Part shown: one piece after another, positions 55,803 through 64,000 of the stretch
Numbering within the stretch: position 1 is the first letter of the stretch
Layout of the letters: the number at the start of each line of letters is the position of its first letter
Assembly: GCF_019797845.1 (NCBI RefSeq)
Contig: NZ_CP081864.1
Coordinates: 3,100,001-3,164,000 of the forward strand
DNA: 64,000 nucleotides
Direction of reading: 5' to 3'
Source: Symbiopectobacterium purcellii
Lineage (GTDB): Bacteria > Pseudomonadota > Gammaproteobacteria > Enterobacterales > Enterobacteriaceae
Notes under the pieces: generated by a model
Database searches by the model: none
What the model was told of the DNA's origin: nothing
The model's input: only the letters and a program-made list of their open reading frames with translations
Program-made: the position numbers and the translations under genes

Positions 55803-57170
55803 ATGGTCAGCGTATTCGAGATTTTTAAAATTGGTATTGGGCCGTCGAGTTCGCATACCGTCGGTCCGATGAAAGCAGGCAAAATGTTTACCGATGAGTT
55901 GGTCAGCCAGTCGCTTATCACCGCCGTCACCGATATCGTGGTGGACGTGTACGGTTCGCTTTCCCTGACCGGTAAAGGGCACCACACGGATATCGCCATC
56001 ATTATGGGGCTGGCCGGAAACCTGCCGGACAGCGTGGACATCGACGGCATTCCGGCGTTTATTCAACGCGTAAAAGAGACCCAGCGCCTGCCTCTGTTGG
56101 GAGGTGACTATGAGGTGAACTTTCCGCTGGAAACAGCGCTGCGTTTTCAGGCGGAAAATCTGCCGCTGCACGAAAACGGCATGACAATCCGCGCCTACCA
56201 GCAGCAAACCTTGCTGCACAGCAAAACCTATTACTCTATCGGCGGCGGCTTTGTTGTCGATCAGGAGCATTTTGGCAAGGCACTGGTGACAGAAGAGACC
56301 GCGCCCTACCCGTTCTATTCCGCGCAAAAACTGCTGCAACACTGCCACGACCACTGCCTGTCGCTGTCGGCAATTGTGATGAAAAATGAGATTGCCCTGC
56401 ACGGGCGTGAAGCTATCGAGCACTACTTCGCCGATGTGTGGCAAACCATGCAAAACGCCATCCATCGCGGCATGAACACCGAAGGTATTCTGCCCGGTCC
56501 GCTGCGCGTTCCGCGCCGCGCCTCGGCATTGCACCGTTTGCTGTTTATCAACGATCGCTTCTCTAAAGATCCGATGGATGCCATGGACTGGGTAAACATG
56601 TTCGCCATGGCGGTCTCGGAAGAAAACGCTGCCGGTGGTCGCGTGGTAACGGCGCCGACCAACGGCGCATGCGGCATCATTCCCGCCGTGCTGGCCTACT
56701 ATAACCAGTTTGTTCAACCGGTGACGCAGGAATCCTATCTGCGCTATTTTCTGGCGGCAGGCGCTATTGGCGTGCTGTATAAAATGAACGCCTCCATCTC
56801 TGGGGCGGAAGTCGGCTGTCAGGGCGAAGTCGGCGTTGCCTGCTCCATGGCGGCAGCCGGACTGGCGGAACTGCTGGGGGCTAATCCTGAGCAGGTGTGC
56901 ATCGCGGCGGAAATCGGTATGGAACACAATCTGGGGTTAACCTGCGATCCGGTGGCCGGTCAGGTACAGGTGCCTTGTATCGAGCGCAATGCTATCGCCT
57001 CGGTCAAGGCCATCAACGCGGCACGCATGGCGATGCGCCGCACCAGCGAACCGCGCGTCTCATTGGATAAGGTGATCGAAACCATGTACGAAACCGGGAA
57101 AGACATGAACGCCAAATACCGCGAAACCTCACGCGGTGGGCTGGCAATCAAAGTGGTGCTGTGCGAATAG
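55803..57170 (+). CDS. sdaA: L-serine dehydratase (iron-sulfur type)
   Basis: Converts L-serine to pyruvate and ammonia with a [4Fe-4S] cluster. The 455 residues fit SdaA (454) and SdaB (455). The N-terminal beta domain has KIGIGPSSSHTVGPMKAGKM (9-28), and the catalytic domain has APTNGACGIIPAVLAYY, GCQGEVGVACSMAAAG and GLTCDPVAGQVQVPCIERNA, containing the cluster cysteines. The start at 55803 has GAGGA upstream. Placement after sdaC would suit the name sdaB of the E. coli sdaCB operon; I cannot separate the isoforms by eye. Confidence 0.93.
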   Translation: MVSVFEIFKIGIGPSSSHTVGPMKAGKMFTDELVSQSLITAVTDIVVDVYGSLSLTGKGHHTDIAIIMGLAGNLPDSVDIDGIPAFIQRVKETQRLPLLGGDYEVNFPLETALRFQAENLPLHENGMTIRAYQQQTLLHSKTYYSIGGGFVVDQEHFGKALVTEETAPYPFYSAQKLLQHCHDHCLSLSAIVMKNEIALHGREAIEHYFADVWQTMQNAIHRGMNTEGILPGPLRVPRRASALHRLLFINDRFSKDPMDAMDWVNMFAMAVSEENAAGGRVVTAPTNGACGIIPAVLAYYNQFVQPVTQESYLRYFLAAGAIGVLYKMNASISGAEVGCQGEVGVACSMAAAGLAELLGANPEQVCIAAEIGMEHNLGLTCDPVAGQVQVPCIERNAIASVKAINAARMAMRRTSEPRVSLDKVIETMYETGKDMNAKYRETSRGGLAIKVVLCE

Positions 57171-57738
57171 TCTGGTCGCGTCTCATCGTCCTCGGCTCAC
57201 ACACTCAGGTTATCCTCGGCGACAGCCGGGGATCGCTGTGAGAAGAAACGAGCTTCACCTCTGCTTTCGCGCTAAGGCATATCCCACAAATCTAAACCAC
57301 GTCTTTTTATTGTTGCAGTGAATATTTCGTGCGCGTTAACCCACGCCGTTATTTGCTTCGTACATCGCACGTGCCTGACTCGGGCCGCTCAATCGCCCTC
57401 GCCCCGAGGCCCCTGGCTTTTCGTGGGAAATAACGCCGCTACGCGGTGCCTTCGGGGCCCAAGCCCACCGACGGGCCGCCAGCCACGTGTTCCAGACGCG
57501 GCGCTGACTTTCGCGGCGTCCTGCCGCTCACCCTGTGGTCTCATTCCCCTCAGTGTTATTTTTTTACGCGCTATAACGTCAAATAGTTCAATGCATGAAA
57601 AGCATAATGCTTTACGCTATTTTTTCTGGGTATTCCTCAGCGCCTGCGCGGGAATGACAAAGAAAAGGCCGGAATGGCCACGAAAGACAGGAAAAATCGG
57701 GGGCAGCCGGATGAATGCCAGAGCAACAGGCCATCGCC
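57171..57738. other. Non-coding region with a GC-rich block
   Basis: 568 bp between the convergent sdaA and XRE genes. Roughly 57330-57550 is markedly GC-rich and contains several short open frames, the longest on the minus strand giving a basic, glycine-rich peptide of about 50 codons (MRPQGERQDAAKVSAASGTR and so on). No start signal or family was recognised. It may be a dispersed repeat or the remains of a gene. Confidence 0.4.
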
Positions 57739-58179
57739 TTACGACTTTTTCTCGTTTTCAGGGCGTGACCAGATAATGTTGTTTTCCGCCGCCGAGATGT
57801 ACCAGTCCACCGTGCTGTTCGTGACCGGTTTTACTGCGGCGGGCGCACTGTGGGCTTGCGGCGGGAACGCCAAGGCTTTCTTGCGAATGCGCATCGGCGT
57901 GCGCTGTTTTTCTCCGCTGATTTGCGCATGGAAGGCGGAGACATCCGCATCAAACAGCACGCCTTCCAACTGATGTAGGCGGTTCAAACCGCGCAGAATG
58001 CACAACAGGCTGCTTAGGGTTATCGATTCCCCCAACTCCGCGCGTTTGATGGTAGCGATGCCCAACCCGGCGCGTTCGGCCAAATCAACCTGCGACAGCC
58101 GCTGCTGAATGCGTGCTTCTTTGATTCTCCGGCACAGTTCAACAACAATGTCGCCTTCACTCATACTGCTGAATTTCAT
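57739..58179 (-). CDS. XRE-family regulator (HipB-like)
   Basis: A 146-residue protein with an N-terminal Cro/cI helix-turn-helix (about 12-70: IKEARIQQRLSQVDLAERAG, GIATIKRAELGESITLSSLL) and a basic, proline-containing tail with SGEKQRTPMRIRKKALAF that may bind a partner. Such proteins are often the antitoxin in front of a HipA-like kinase, but no toxin gene is beside it: the pst genes follow upstream and the GC-rich block lies downstream. It may be an orphan regulator. Confidence 0.75.
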   Translation of the reverse strand: MKFSSMSEGDIVVELCRRIKEARIQQRLSQVDLAERAGLGIATIKRAELGESITLSSLLCILRGLNRLHQLEGVLFDADVSAFHAQISGEKQRTPMRIRKKALAFPPQAHSAPAAVKPVTNSTVDWYISAAENNIIWSRPENEKKS

Positions 58180-58293
58180 ATTACAGCTTTACCTGCGCCC
58201 GATTAAATTCCGCACATTTTATCATCACTTTTTCATATGGCACGGAGAATCGTACAAAAGACAGGTTTTTTTACGATTTTTTCTGCTGCACCA

Positions 58294-59109
58294 TCAGCCA
58301 AAGCGTCCGGTAATGTAATCTTCCGTTTTACGCTGAACGGGAGAAGTAAACAGCGTATCGGTATGATTGTATTCAATCAGTTTGCCCTGATGGATAAAGG
58401 CGGTGTAATCCGATACCCGCGCCGCTTGCTGCATGTTGTGTGTCACCAGCACTAACGTGAAGCGCTGTTTTAAGGCACCCATCAGCTCTTCAATCACCAG
58501 CGTAGAGATAGGATCCAGCGCGGAGGTCGGTTCATCAAGCAGTAACACTTCGGGTTCAATCGCAATGGCCCGGGCAATCACCAGGCGCTGTTGCTGTCCG
58601 CTGGAGAGCGTCAGGGCGTTATCGCCCAGCCGGTCTTTCACTTCATGCCACAATGCCGCAGCACGCAGCGCGTTCTCTACAGTTTCGTCCAGCAAGCGTC
58701 GATCGCGGATACCTTGCAGGCGCAGACCGTACGCCACGTTGTCATAGATGGATTTAGGAAACGGATTGGGGCGCTGGAATACCATACCCACCCGCCGCCG
58801 CAGCGCCGAGACATCCCACTGGGCATCGCTGACGGAAACGCCGCGCAGTCGGATATCGCCTTCAATACGGCAGTTTTCCACCAGATCGTTCATGCGATTA
58901 AAGCAGCGCAGCAACGTCGATTTACCGCAACCGGACGGGCCAATCAACGCCGTCACCTGATGCTGTGGAATGCGCAGAGAGATATCGTTCAGTGCCTGTT
59001 TTTCGCCGTAATAGAGGCTGAGATGGTCCACCTCCAGCGCCGTCTGCTCATCGGTCAGTTGGCTGATATCCAGCAGCGGTGATGCATGCAGGGGATTCGT
59101 TACTCGCAT
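58294..59109 (-). CDS. pstB: Phosphate-type ABC transporter ATPase
   Basis: ATPase of a phosphate importer. The 271-residue product has Walker [13 protein letters not shown] (about 56), the PstB-specific [21 protein letters not shown] (Q-loop), signature LSSGQQQRL (LSGGQ with serine), Walker [14 protein letters not shown] and switch histidine [10 protein letters not shown]. The start at 59109 has AGGA 8 nt upstream. It is the third gene of pstC-pstA-pstB. The N-terminus is about 25 residues longer than the shortest PstB proteins. Confidence 0.92.
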   Translation of the reverse strand: MRVTNPLHASPLLDISQLTDEQTALEVDHLSLYYGEKQALNDISLRIPQHQVTALIGPSGCGKSTLLRCFNRMNDLVENCRIEGDIRLRGVSVSDAQWDVSALRRRVGMVFQRPNPFPKSIYDNVAYGLRLQGIRDRRLLDETVENALRAAALWHEVKDRLGDNALTLSSGQQQRLVIARAIAIEPEVLLLDEPTSALDPISTLVIEELMGALKQRFTLVLVTHNMQQAARVSDYTAFIHQGKLIEYNHTDTLFTSPVQRKTEDYITGRFG

Positions 59110-59152
59110 AGCCTTTTCCTAATGAAATATCGCTTCAAGACGAGAATCCCCG

Positions 59153-60820
59153 TCACAACGTCAGCGCGCGGTATTTTTCGCGCAACACGTGGCGCAGGCC
59201 CATGGCCGCCACGTTCAATCCGACCACAATCACCACCAGCAACAGCGCTGTGAGATACACCAGCGGACGCGCCGCTTCCACGTCCGCACTTTGAAACGCC
59301 AAATCATAAATCTGAAAGCCAAGATGCATGAATTTCCGTTCCAGATGCAGATAGGGGAAAATATCATCCACCGGTAGCACCGGCACCGACTTCACCACCC
59401 CCACCAGCATCAGCGGCGCGGTTTCACCGGCAGCTCGCGCCACCGCCAGGATCAGGCCGGTCAACATCGCGGGGACCGCCATCGGCAACACCACGTGCCA
59501 TAAGGTTTCCGCCCGCGTCGCTCCCAACGCCAAAGAACCGTGGCGCAACGACATGGGGATGCGTGCCAACCCTTCTTCCGTTGCTACGATCACCACCGGC
59601 AACGTCAGCAGCGCCAGCGTCAACGATGCCCACAGCAACCCCGGTGTACCAAACGTCGGATTGGGCAACGCATCGGCATAAAACAGCTTATCCAGCGTTC
59701 CGCCCATCAGGTAGACAAAAAAGCCCAATCCAAACACGCCATACACAATCGATGGCACGCCCGCCAGATTGGCAACGGCGATACGCACCCAACGTGTGAA
59801 ATGATTTTTTCCGGCATACTCATTGAGATAGATGGCAGCGATCACCCCTAATGGCATCACCACAATCGACATCAGGATAACCATCAGCACGGTACCAAAA
59901 ATGGCTGGGAAAAGATGGCCGCTGGCATTGTCCGGCGCATCATGGGTGAGCAGGTATGCCATTTCATGCCCCCAGTGCCGCACTTTATCCCATCTGTTCA
60001 TGCTATTGGGAAACCAGGCGCCTTCAATCTCCTTAAGTGGGATGCGATACAGCGTGCCTTCGGCATCACGCAGCAGGACCTGATTACGGTCGATGTCCTG
60101 ATTGAGCGTCACCAGTTGCCCGGATAGCGTATCAAACCGACGCTGCAACTCACCGCGTTCAGCCTGAAATCGCGCCAGCGTCTGAGTATCCAACGCCTCG
60201 GTACGCTGCTTTTGTTTCTCCTCCAATCGCAGCGCCTCAACCCGTTGGTTGATTTTGCGCATGTCGACCAGCCGGATGCGCTGCGTTTTATTCACAAAAC
60301 CCTGTACCAGTTGGATACGGCGCTGCAACGTTGCCGGCAGATCTTCGGCCAGCAACGGTTGACCATCTTCCAGCATCCCGGCCAGAAAACCGTAGGCAAC
60401 CCCGTTGTGTGCGCGCTTAAGCACAATCACATCGGCGGGCAGCGATCGCGCGGTGATCTCCGAAGAAAGCAGCGTCTGGAAACTTTGCCCGTAACGCTCA
60501 CGCATTCCGACTTTAACCAGATAGCGTGACACTACGTCATCGCCAGCGGCGGCTGATGCGGAGTGTACGGTCAGCGTTTGGTGGGCATACCTTTCGCCCA
60601 GCAGCGCGCGCGGTGTCCCCGCCACCTGCTCGGTTAGCGTGAACTGCCACACCGGTTGCGGCCACAAATAGCGCCCCCCCTGCCAGGCCAACATCACCAC
60701 CACGGCCAGCATCGCCAACAGGCTGACACCAATGGCGGCACCGGTTAACCATACCCAGGGCGTGCCGCTGCGAAACCATCTGCGCGTTTGCCCCTCAGGG
60801 ACGGTCGATTGAGATGTCAT
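59153..60820 (-). CDS. pstA: Phosphate-type ABC permease, large PstA form
   Basis: Inner-membrane permease of the phosphate importer. At 555 residues it is much longer than E. coli PstA (about 296). After the first membrane segment (about 25-50) comes a long extracytoplasmic part with a coiled-coil-like stretch (about 190-260, RVEALRLEEKQKQRTEALDT), and the standard PstA core fills the C-terminal 290 residues with five membrane segments and the EAA loop LALGATRAETLWHVVLPMAV. It overlaps pstC by 4 nt. This long form is typical of pst sets placed beside ppk. Confidence 0.9.
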   Translation of the reverse strand: MTSQSTVPEGQTRRWFRSGTPWVWLTGAAIGVSLLAMLAVVVMLAWQGGRYLWPQPVWQFTLTEQVAGTPRALLGERYAHQTLTVHSASAAAGDDVVSRYLVKVGMRERYGQSFQTLLSSEITARSLPADVIVLKRAHNGVAYGFLAGMLEDGQPLLAEDLPATLQRRIQLVQGFVNKTQRIRLVDMRKINQRVEALRLEEKQKQRTEALDTQTLARFQAERGELQRRFDTLSGQLVTLNQDIDRNQVLLRDAEGTLYRIPLKEIEGAWFPNSMNRWDKVRHWGHEMAYLLTHDAPDNASGHLFPAIFGTVLMVILMSIVVMPLGVIAAIYLNEYAGKNHFTRWVRIAVANLAGVPSIVYGVFGLGFFVYLMGGTLDKLFYADALPNPTFGTPGLLWASLTLALLTLPVVIVATEEGLARIPMSLRHGSLALGATRAETLWHVVLPMAVPAMLTGLILAVARAAGETAPLMLVGVVKSVPVLPVDDIFPYLHLERKFMHLGFQIYDLAFQSADVEAARPLVYLTALLLVVIVVGLNVAAMGLRHVLREKYRALTL

Positions 60821-63018
60821 GCGTGATCCCCCTCATCCCGGTAACGTCGGCGTAACCGCTGACGCAGAGTTTCAGCCAAGGTGTTGACCACAAAGGTAAA
60901 GATAAACAACACCAGCGCGGTGAGGAACAGCACGCGATAATGCCCGCTGCCCATCACGGCCTCCGGCATTTCGATAGCGATATTGGCCGCCAGCGATCGC
61001 AACCCTTGCAGCAGCCCCGCATCGACAATCGGCGTATTGCCCGTTGCCATCAACACAATCATGGTTTCGCCAACGGCGCAGCCAAAACTCAGCATCAATG
61101 CGGCAAAAATACCGGCACTGGCTGAAGGTAGCACCACATGCCACAAGGTCTGCCACGGGGTCGCCCCCAGCGCCAAAGAGCCTTGACTCAGCCGTGTGGG
61201 CACATTGAACAAGGCATCTTCCGCCAATGAGAAAATCAGCGGGATCAGCGCAAAACCCAGAGCAATTCCCGCCACCAGCGCATTGCGCTGCACAAAATTG
61301 CCGTCCATCCACTGGAACAGCGGTTGTCCGAACAGACTCACTTCCAGCGCCGGGGCAAGCCAGCAAACCCCAAGCACGATCAGCAACAGTACCGGCATCA
61401 ATAGCAGCACCTCGCGCCCTTGCATCCAACGGGCAACGCGCGGCCAGCGCGCCGTCAGCGCCCCCACGCCCAATACACCCAGGGTACAGAGCAGCGGCAA
61501 GGCCAGAATGGCGGAAAGGTAGGTTTCAACGTGCGGCGCGAGCCAGAGTGCCGCAATCAACCCCACCACCACGGTCGGGAGCGCGCCCATAACTTCCAGC
61601 GTTGGCTTCACCCAACGACGTAAACCCGGCGTCATAAAACAGGCGGTATACACTGCCGCAGCCAGCGCCAGCGGCGTGGCGAACAACATGGCGTACAGCG
61701 CCGCCTTCAGCGAGCCAGCCAACAGTGGCACCAGGCTGAACTTGGCCTGATAGCTGTCGTCAGCTGCCGTTGACTGCCAGATAAAGTCAGGCTGGGGGTA
61801 GTTCTCATACCAAATGCGCTGCCACAGGCCGCGCCAGCCGATATCGGGGTATGGATTATCGACACGATAGGCATACCATTGCGTTGGCGTCTCAAGCAGT
61901 AGCGCTTTACCGTGCGCCGAAAACACCATGCGCAGTGCCTGTGCAGCAACCTGCTGCGTTAACACGGCGGCAGACTGCTTGCTGGCAAACAACGAAAGCT
62001 CCCCCTGCGGCGTCAGGGTGGCAAATACCCGACGCGAGGCTTCCGGCACCAGTTGCATGCCTGGTGTTTCGCGCTGCGGGAAATCTCGAATCTCGGTCAG
62101 GCGCAGGCCATCCGCGCCAGGCACATCAAACCACTGAAATATTTTGCCACCCTCGCTGTACACCAACAGCGAATAGCCGCCAGACAGCAACGCCAGCCGC
62201 CACGGCCCGGCAGTGGGCAGCGTCGCGGTACCAGAAAGTGTCACTGCCTCACCACGGATGCGCCAGGTAGTCAGTTGGTTACCGCTTACGCTGTAGATAA
62301 CATCGCCACGGGGGGTCAGCGCCAGGTCGTCAACCGGCGTATCGCCGAGTGCCACACTGGCGACGCGTTGCACACCGTCAGCAGAAATGCGGCCTATGGT
62401 CAAACGGTTATCCTGCGTCACCCACACGGCGGCTACGTCCACCACCGTGGCGGCAGCGTTATCGGCCATCGGCGGTGCGGTTTCGCGCAGCGCCAGCGCC
62501 AGATGGCGAAGCGGTGTGCCATCTGTCGTCAACGGCAGGGGCATCTTGCCAAACGGATAACGCCAGGCTGGCTGAGCATTACCGGCAAGCGGAATAAAGG
62601 GGGCGACAATCGTGATGTGACCCGTGGCAGAAAGCAGCGCGTAATGCGGCCGCCCTTCGCCGAAGGCAACGGCACGGGTAATGGGCGTGACGCTCAGTGC
62701 GGTGCGCGGCAGAGATTGCCCGCCAGCAAACACCATAAATTCGCCAAAACCCTGTTGATCAATGCGATACCCTAAGGAACCGTCATCGCTGATCCCGACT
62801 GCCGCGGACGATTCCGATGCCACGCGCGGCGACGCGGCGTACTGTGTCACCGAGGGGGAAACAAACAGCGGTGCAACCACGTACAGCAGGTAGAAAAAAA
62901 TCAGCACCAGCGCCATCATCACCAGCAGGCCACTGCCTACTACGATGTGCTGCGTTATGCGATCCAGACGCCGCCGTCGGGCATCCTGATAGGCAAATCT
63001 GCTGTCTGTTTCTGCCAT
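60817..63018 (-). CDS. pstC: Phosphate-type ABC permease, large PstC form
   Basis: Partner permease, 733 residues against about 320 for E. coli PstC. The N-terminal membrane segment (about 25-50) is followed by a periplasmic domain of about 370 residues rich in beta strands (WD-like repeats such as LALTPRGDVIYSVSGNQLTT and WRLALLSGGYSLLVYSEGGK), then the six-segment permease core with EAA loop LALGATPWQTLWHVVLPSAS. The start at 63018 has AGGGA 4 nt upstream; the ATG at 63036 has no ribosome site. No pstS or phoU is next to it in this window. Confidence 0.9.
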   Translation of the reverse strand: MAETDSRFAYQDARRRRLDRITQHIVVGSGLLVMMALVLIFFYLLYVVAPLFVSPSVTQYAASPRVASESSAAVGISDDGSLGYRIDQQGFGEFMVFAGGQSLPRTALSVTPITRAVAFGEGRPHYALLSATGHITIVAPFIPLAGNAQPAWRYPFGKMPLPLTTDGTPLRHLALALRETAPPMADNAAATVVDVAAVWVTQDNRLTIGRISADGVQRVASVALGDTPVDDLALTPRGDVIYSVSGNQLTTWRIRGEAVTLSGTATLPTAGPWRLALLSGGYSLLVYSEGGKIFQWFDVPGADGLRLTEIRDFPQRETPGMQLVPEASRRVFATLTPQGELSLFASKQSAAVLTQQVAAQALRMVFSAHGKALLLETPTQWYAYRVDNPYPDIGWRGLWQRIWYENYPQPDFIWQSTAADDSYQAKFSLVPLLAGSLKAALYAMLFATPLALAAAVYTACFMTPGLRRWVKPTLEVMGALPTVVVGLIAALWLAPHVETYLSAILALPLLCTLGVLGVGALTARWPRVARWMQGREVLLLMPVLLLIVLGVCWLAPALEVSLFGQPLFQWMDGNFVQRNALVAGIALGFALIPLIFSLAEDALFNVPTRLSQGSLALGATPWQTLWHVVLPSASAGIFAALMLSFGCAVGETMIVLMATGNTPIVDAGLLQGLRSLAANIAIEMPEAVMGSGHYRVLFLTALVLFIFTFVVNTLAETLRQRLRRRYRDEGDHA

Positions 63019-63406
63019 TATCCCTACACCGCCCATCAGGTTCTGTTAGTGAATGGCGAACAAAAAGCCCTGCGTCGCCCATCCCGCACGATGGAGATTA
63101 CCTCAAGCACCGCGGCGGATTGCTTTTCTCATCCCCATGATGAAATCGGGGTAGCATATGTTGCCTTTACGCTCATAATATGACAATGGTAAGACGTTCT
63201 GTAAGAACGATTTTAATGCGCCTCCCCACCGGGCGCGACATTCAGGTCATTTTGTGAACGAAATAACCGTAATGCTTCAGCAATGCGACGGCGCCGCATA
63301 AAAAATGGTTTGCAAAGAACAATATAGCGCCACGCCGTCATAAATCCGCCATCATTGGCGTGTAGAGAGTGGGTGCACCGTCAGTAAACGATTTAACGGA
63401 GTCACA
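63019..63406. other. Divergent promoter region between pstC and ppk
   Basis: 388 bp that should hold promoters for both the pst operon and ppk. One PhoB-like half-site is visible on the minus strand near 63172-63190 (TTGTCATATTAT), but a full two-repeat Pho box was not found. Nothing else was recognised. Confidence 0.4.
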
Positions 63407-64000
63407 ATGAGTCAGGACAAGCTCTTTATCGAGAAAGAACTAAGTTGGTTATCCTTCAACGAACGCGTGTTGCAAGAGGCAGCGGATCAGAGTAATCCGT
63501 TGATTGAGCGCATGCGCTTTTTGGGCATCTACTCCAACAACCTCGATGAATTTTACAAAGTGCGCTTCGCCGATCTTAAAAGACGGATTCTGATCAATGA
63601 GGAACAAGGCTCCGCCGGTGGTTTACGCCATTTGCTGGGTAAAATTCAGGCACGCGTTATGAAAACCGATCAGGTGTTCGATAATCTGTATAACGAACTG
63701 CTGTTGGAAATGGCGCGCAATCACATTTTTCTGGTGAATGAGCGTCAGGTCTCCCCGCTCCAGCAGGAGTGGCTGCGCGACTATTTCCGCCAGAACCTGC
63801 GCAAGCACATCACGCCGATTCTTATTCTACCAGAAACCGATCTGGTGGAGTTTTTAAAAGATGATTACACCTATCTGGCGGTAGAGATTATTCGCGGCAA
63901 TGAGATCCGCTATGCGCTGCTGGAGATCCCGTCCGACAAGGTACCGCGTTTCATTAACCTGCCATCAGAATCATCGCGCAGAAAAAAAACCATGATTTTG
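63407..64000 (+). CDS. ppk: Polyphosphate kinase 1 (partial)
   Basis: Makes long-chain polyphosphate from ATP at the inner membrane. The gene starts at the ATG at 63407 with GGAG 6 nt upstream and runs off the right edge; 198 residues are visible. They match the Ppk1 N-terminal domain: [19 protein letters not shown] (about 7-25), [20 protein letters not shown] and [12 protein letters not shown], followed by the head-domain start ([20 protein letters not shown]). Divergent from pstC, consistent with shared phosphate response. Confidence 0.95.
   Translation, partial: MSQDKLFIEKELSWLSFNERVLQEAADQSNPLIERMRFLGIYSNNLDEFYKVRFADLKRRILINEEQGSAGGLRHLLGKIQARVMKTDQVFDNLYNELLLEMARNHIFLVNERQVSPLQQEWLRDYFRQNLRKHITPILILPETDLVEFLKDDYTYLAVEIIRGNEIRYALLEIPSDKVPRFINLPSESSRRKKTMIL

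Noticed and set aside
57318..57776. Plus-strand frame of 152 codons in the GC-rich block
   Set aside because: No ribosome site, no recognisable domain, and it runs into the XRE gene antisense. High GC makes long chance frames common.
63160..63200. Pho box for pst and ppk
   Set aside because: Only one partial half-site (TTGTCATATTAT) is visible; the second 7-bp repeat at the right spacing is missing.
1..64000. CRISPR arrays, tRNA or rRNA genes, integrases and transposases
   Set aside because: No regularly spaced repeats, no tRNA- or rRNA-like sequence and no recognisable recombinase or transposase product was seen on either strand.

Overview
The window looks like chromosome of an enterobacterium close to the soft-rot genera (Pectobacterium, Dickeya, Brenneria). 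The conserved blocks folD-ybcJ-cysS-ppiB-lpxH-purEK, sdaC-sdaA and pstCAB-ppk are typical of Enterobacterales. ERIC-type repeats, PurR operators and a LexA box agree with this. No rRNA, tRNA, CRISPR array, integrase or insertion sequence was recognised.

Layout. 1-3.6 kb: a BtuCD/FecCD-type metal importer and a long-form serine acetyltransferase. 3.8-4.9 kb: an alginate-lyase-family protein. 4.9-9.7 kb: a guanine deaminase/xanthine dehydrogenase operon whose small subunit is broken. 10-11.4 kb: an OprD-like porin. 11.7-19.7 kb: a relative of the E. coli ygeV-ssnA purine/amidohydrolase region (ssnA, a ygfK remnant, an xdhC-like gene, hyuA, ygeX, ygeV). It carries a sigma-54 promoter and two copies of one inverted repeat that may be the regulator's binding site. 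19.7-29.9 kb: ten minus-strand genes in operon-like order (RpiR regulator, NMT1/SsuABC-type importer, M20 carbamoylase, nitrilase-type carbamoylase, fused Mo/FAD hydroxylase subunit, [2Fe-2S] subunit, MocA).

30.3-34.4 kb: an AT-rich island holding four fragments that read as one decayed gene of about 1,390 codons, with an HExxH motif near its end. 35.4 kb: a DinI-like gene with a LexA box. 36.3-43 kb: a set suggesting orotate or dihydroorotate use (MFS carrier, M20 carbamoylase, XRE regulator, class 1B dihydroorotate dehydrogenase pair). 43-64 kb: a LysR/MFS pair, a diguanylate cyclase, housekeeping genes, serine uptake and deamination, a pst-type transporter and the start of ppk.

The common theme of the accessory part is nitrogen recovery from purines, pyrimidines, hydantoins and carbamoyl compounds, using molybdenum hydroxylases and their cofactor-maturation proteins. 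Much of it is damaged: xdhA has an internal deletion, ygfK is reduced to its C-terminal third, and the fused hydroxylase subunit, the ABC ATPase, an MFS carrier and the toxin-like gene carry frameshifts. Some lesions lie in homopolymers and could be sequencing errors. The xdhA and ygfK deletions and the MFS deletion cannot be explained that way.
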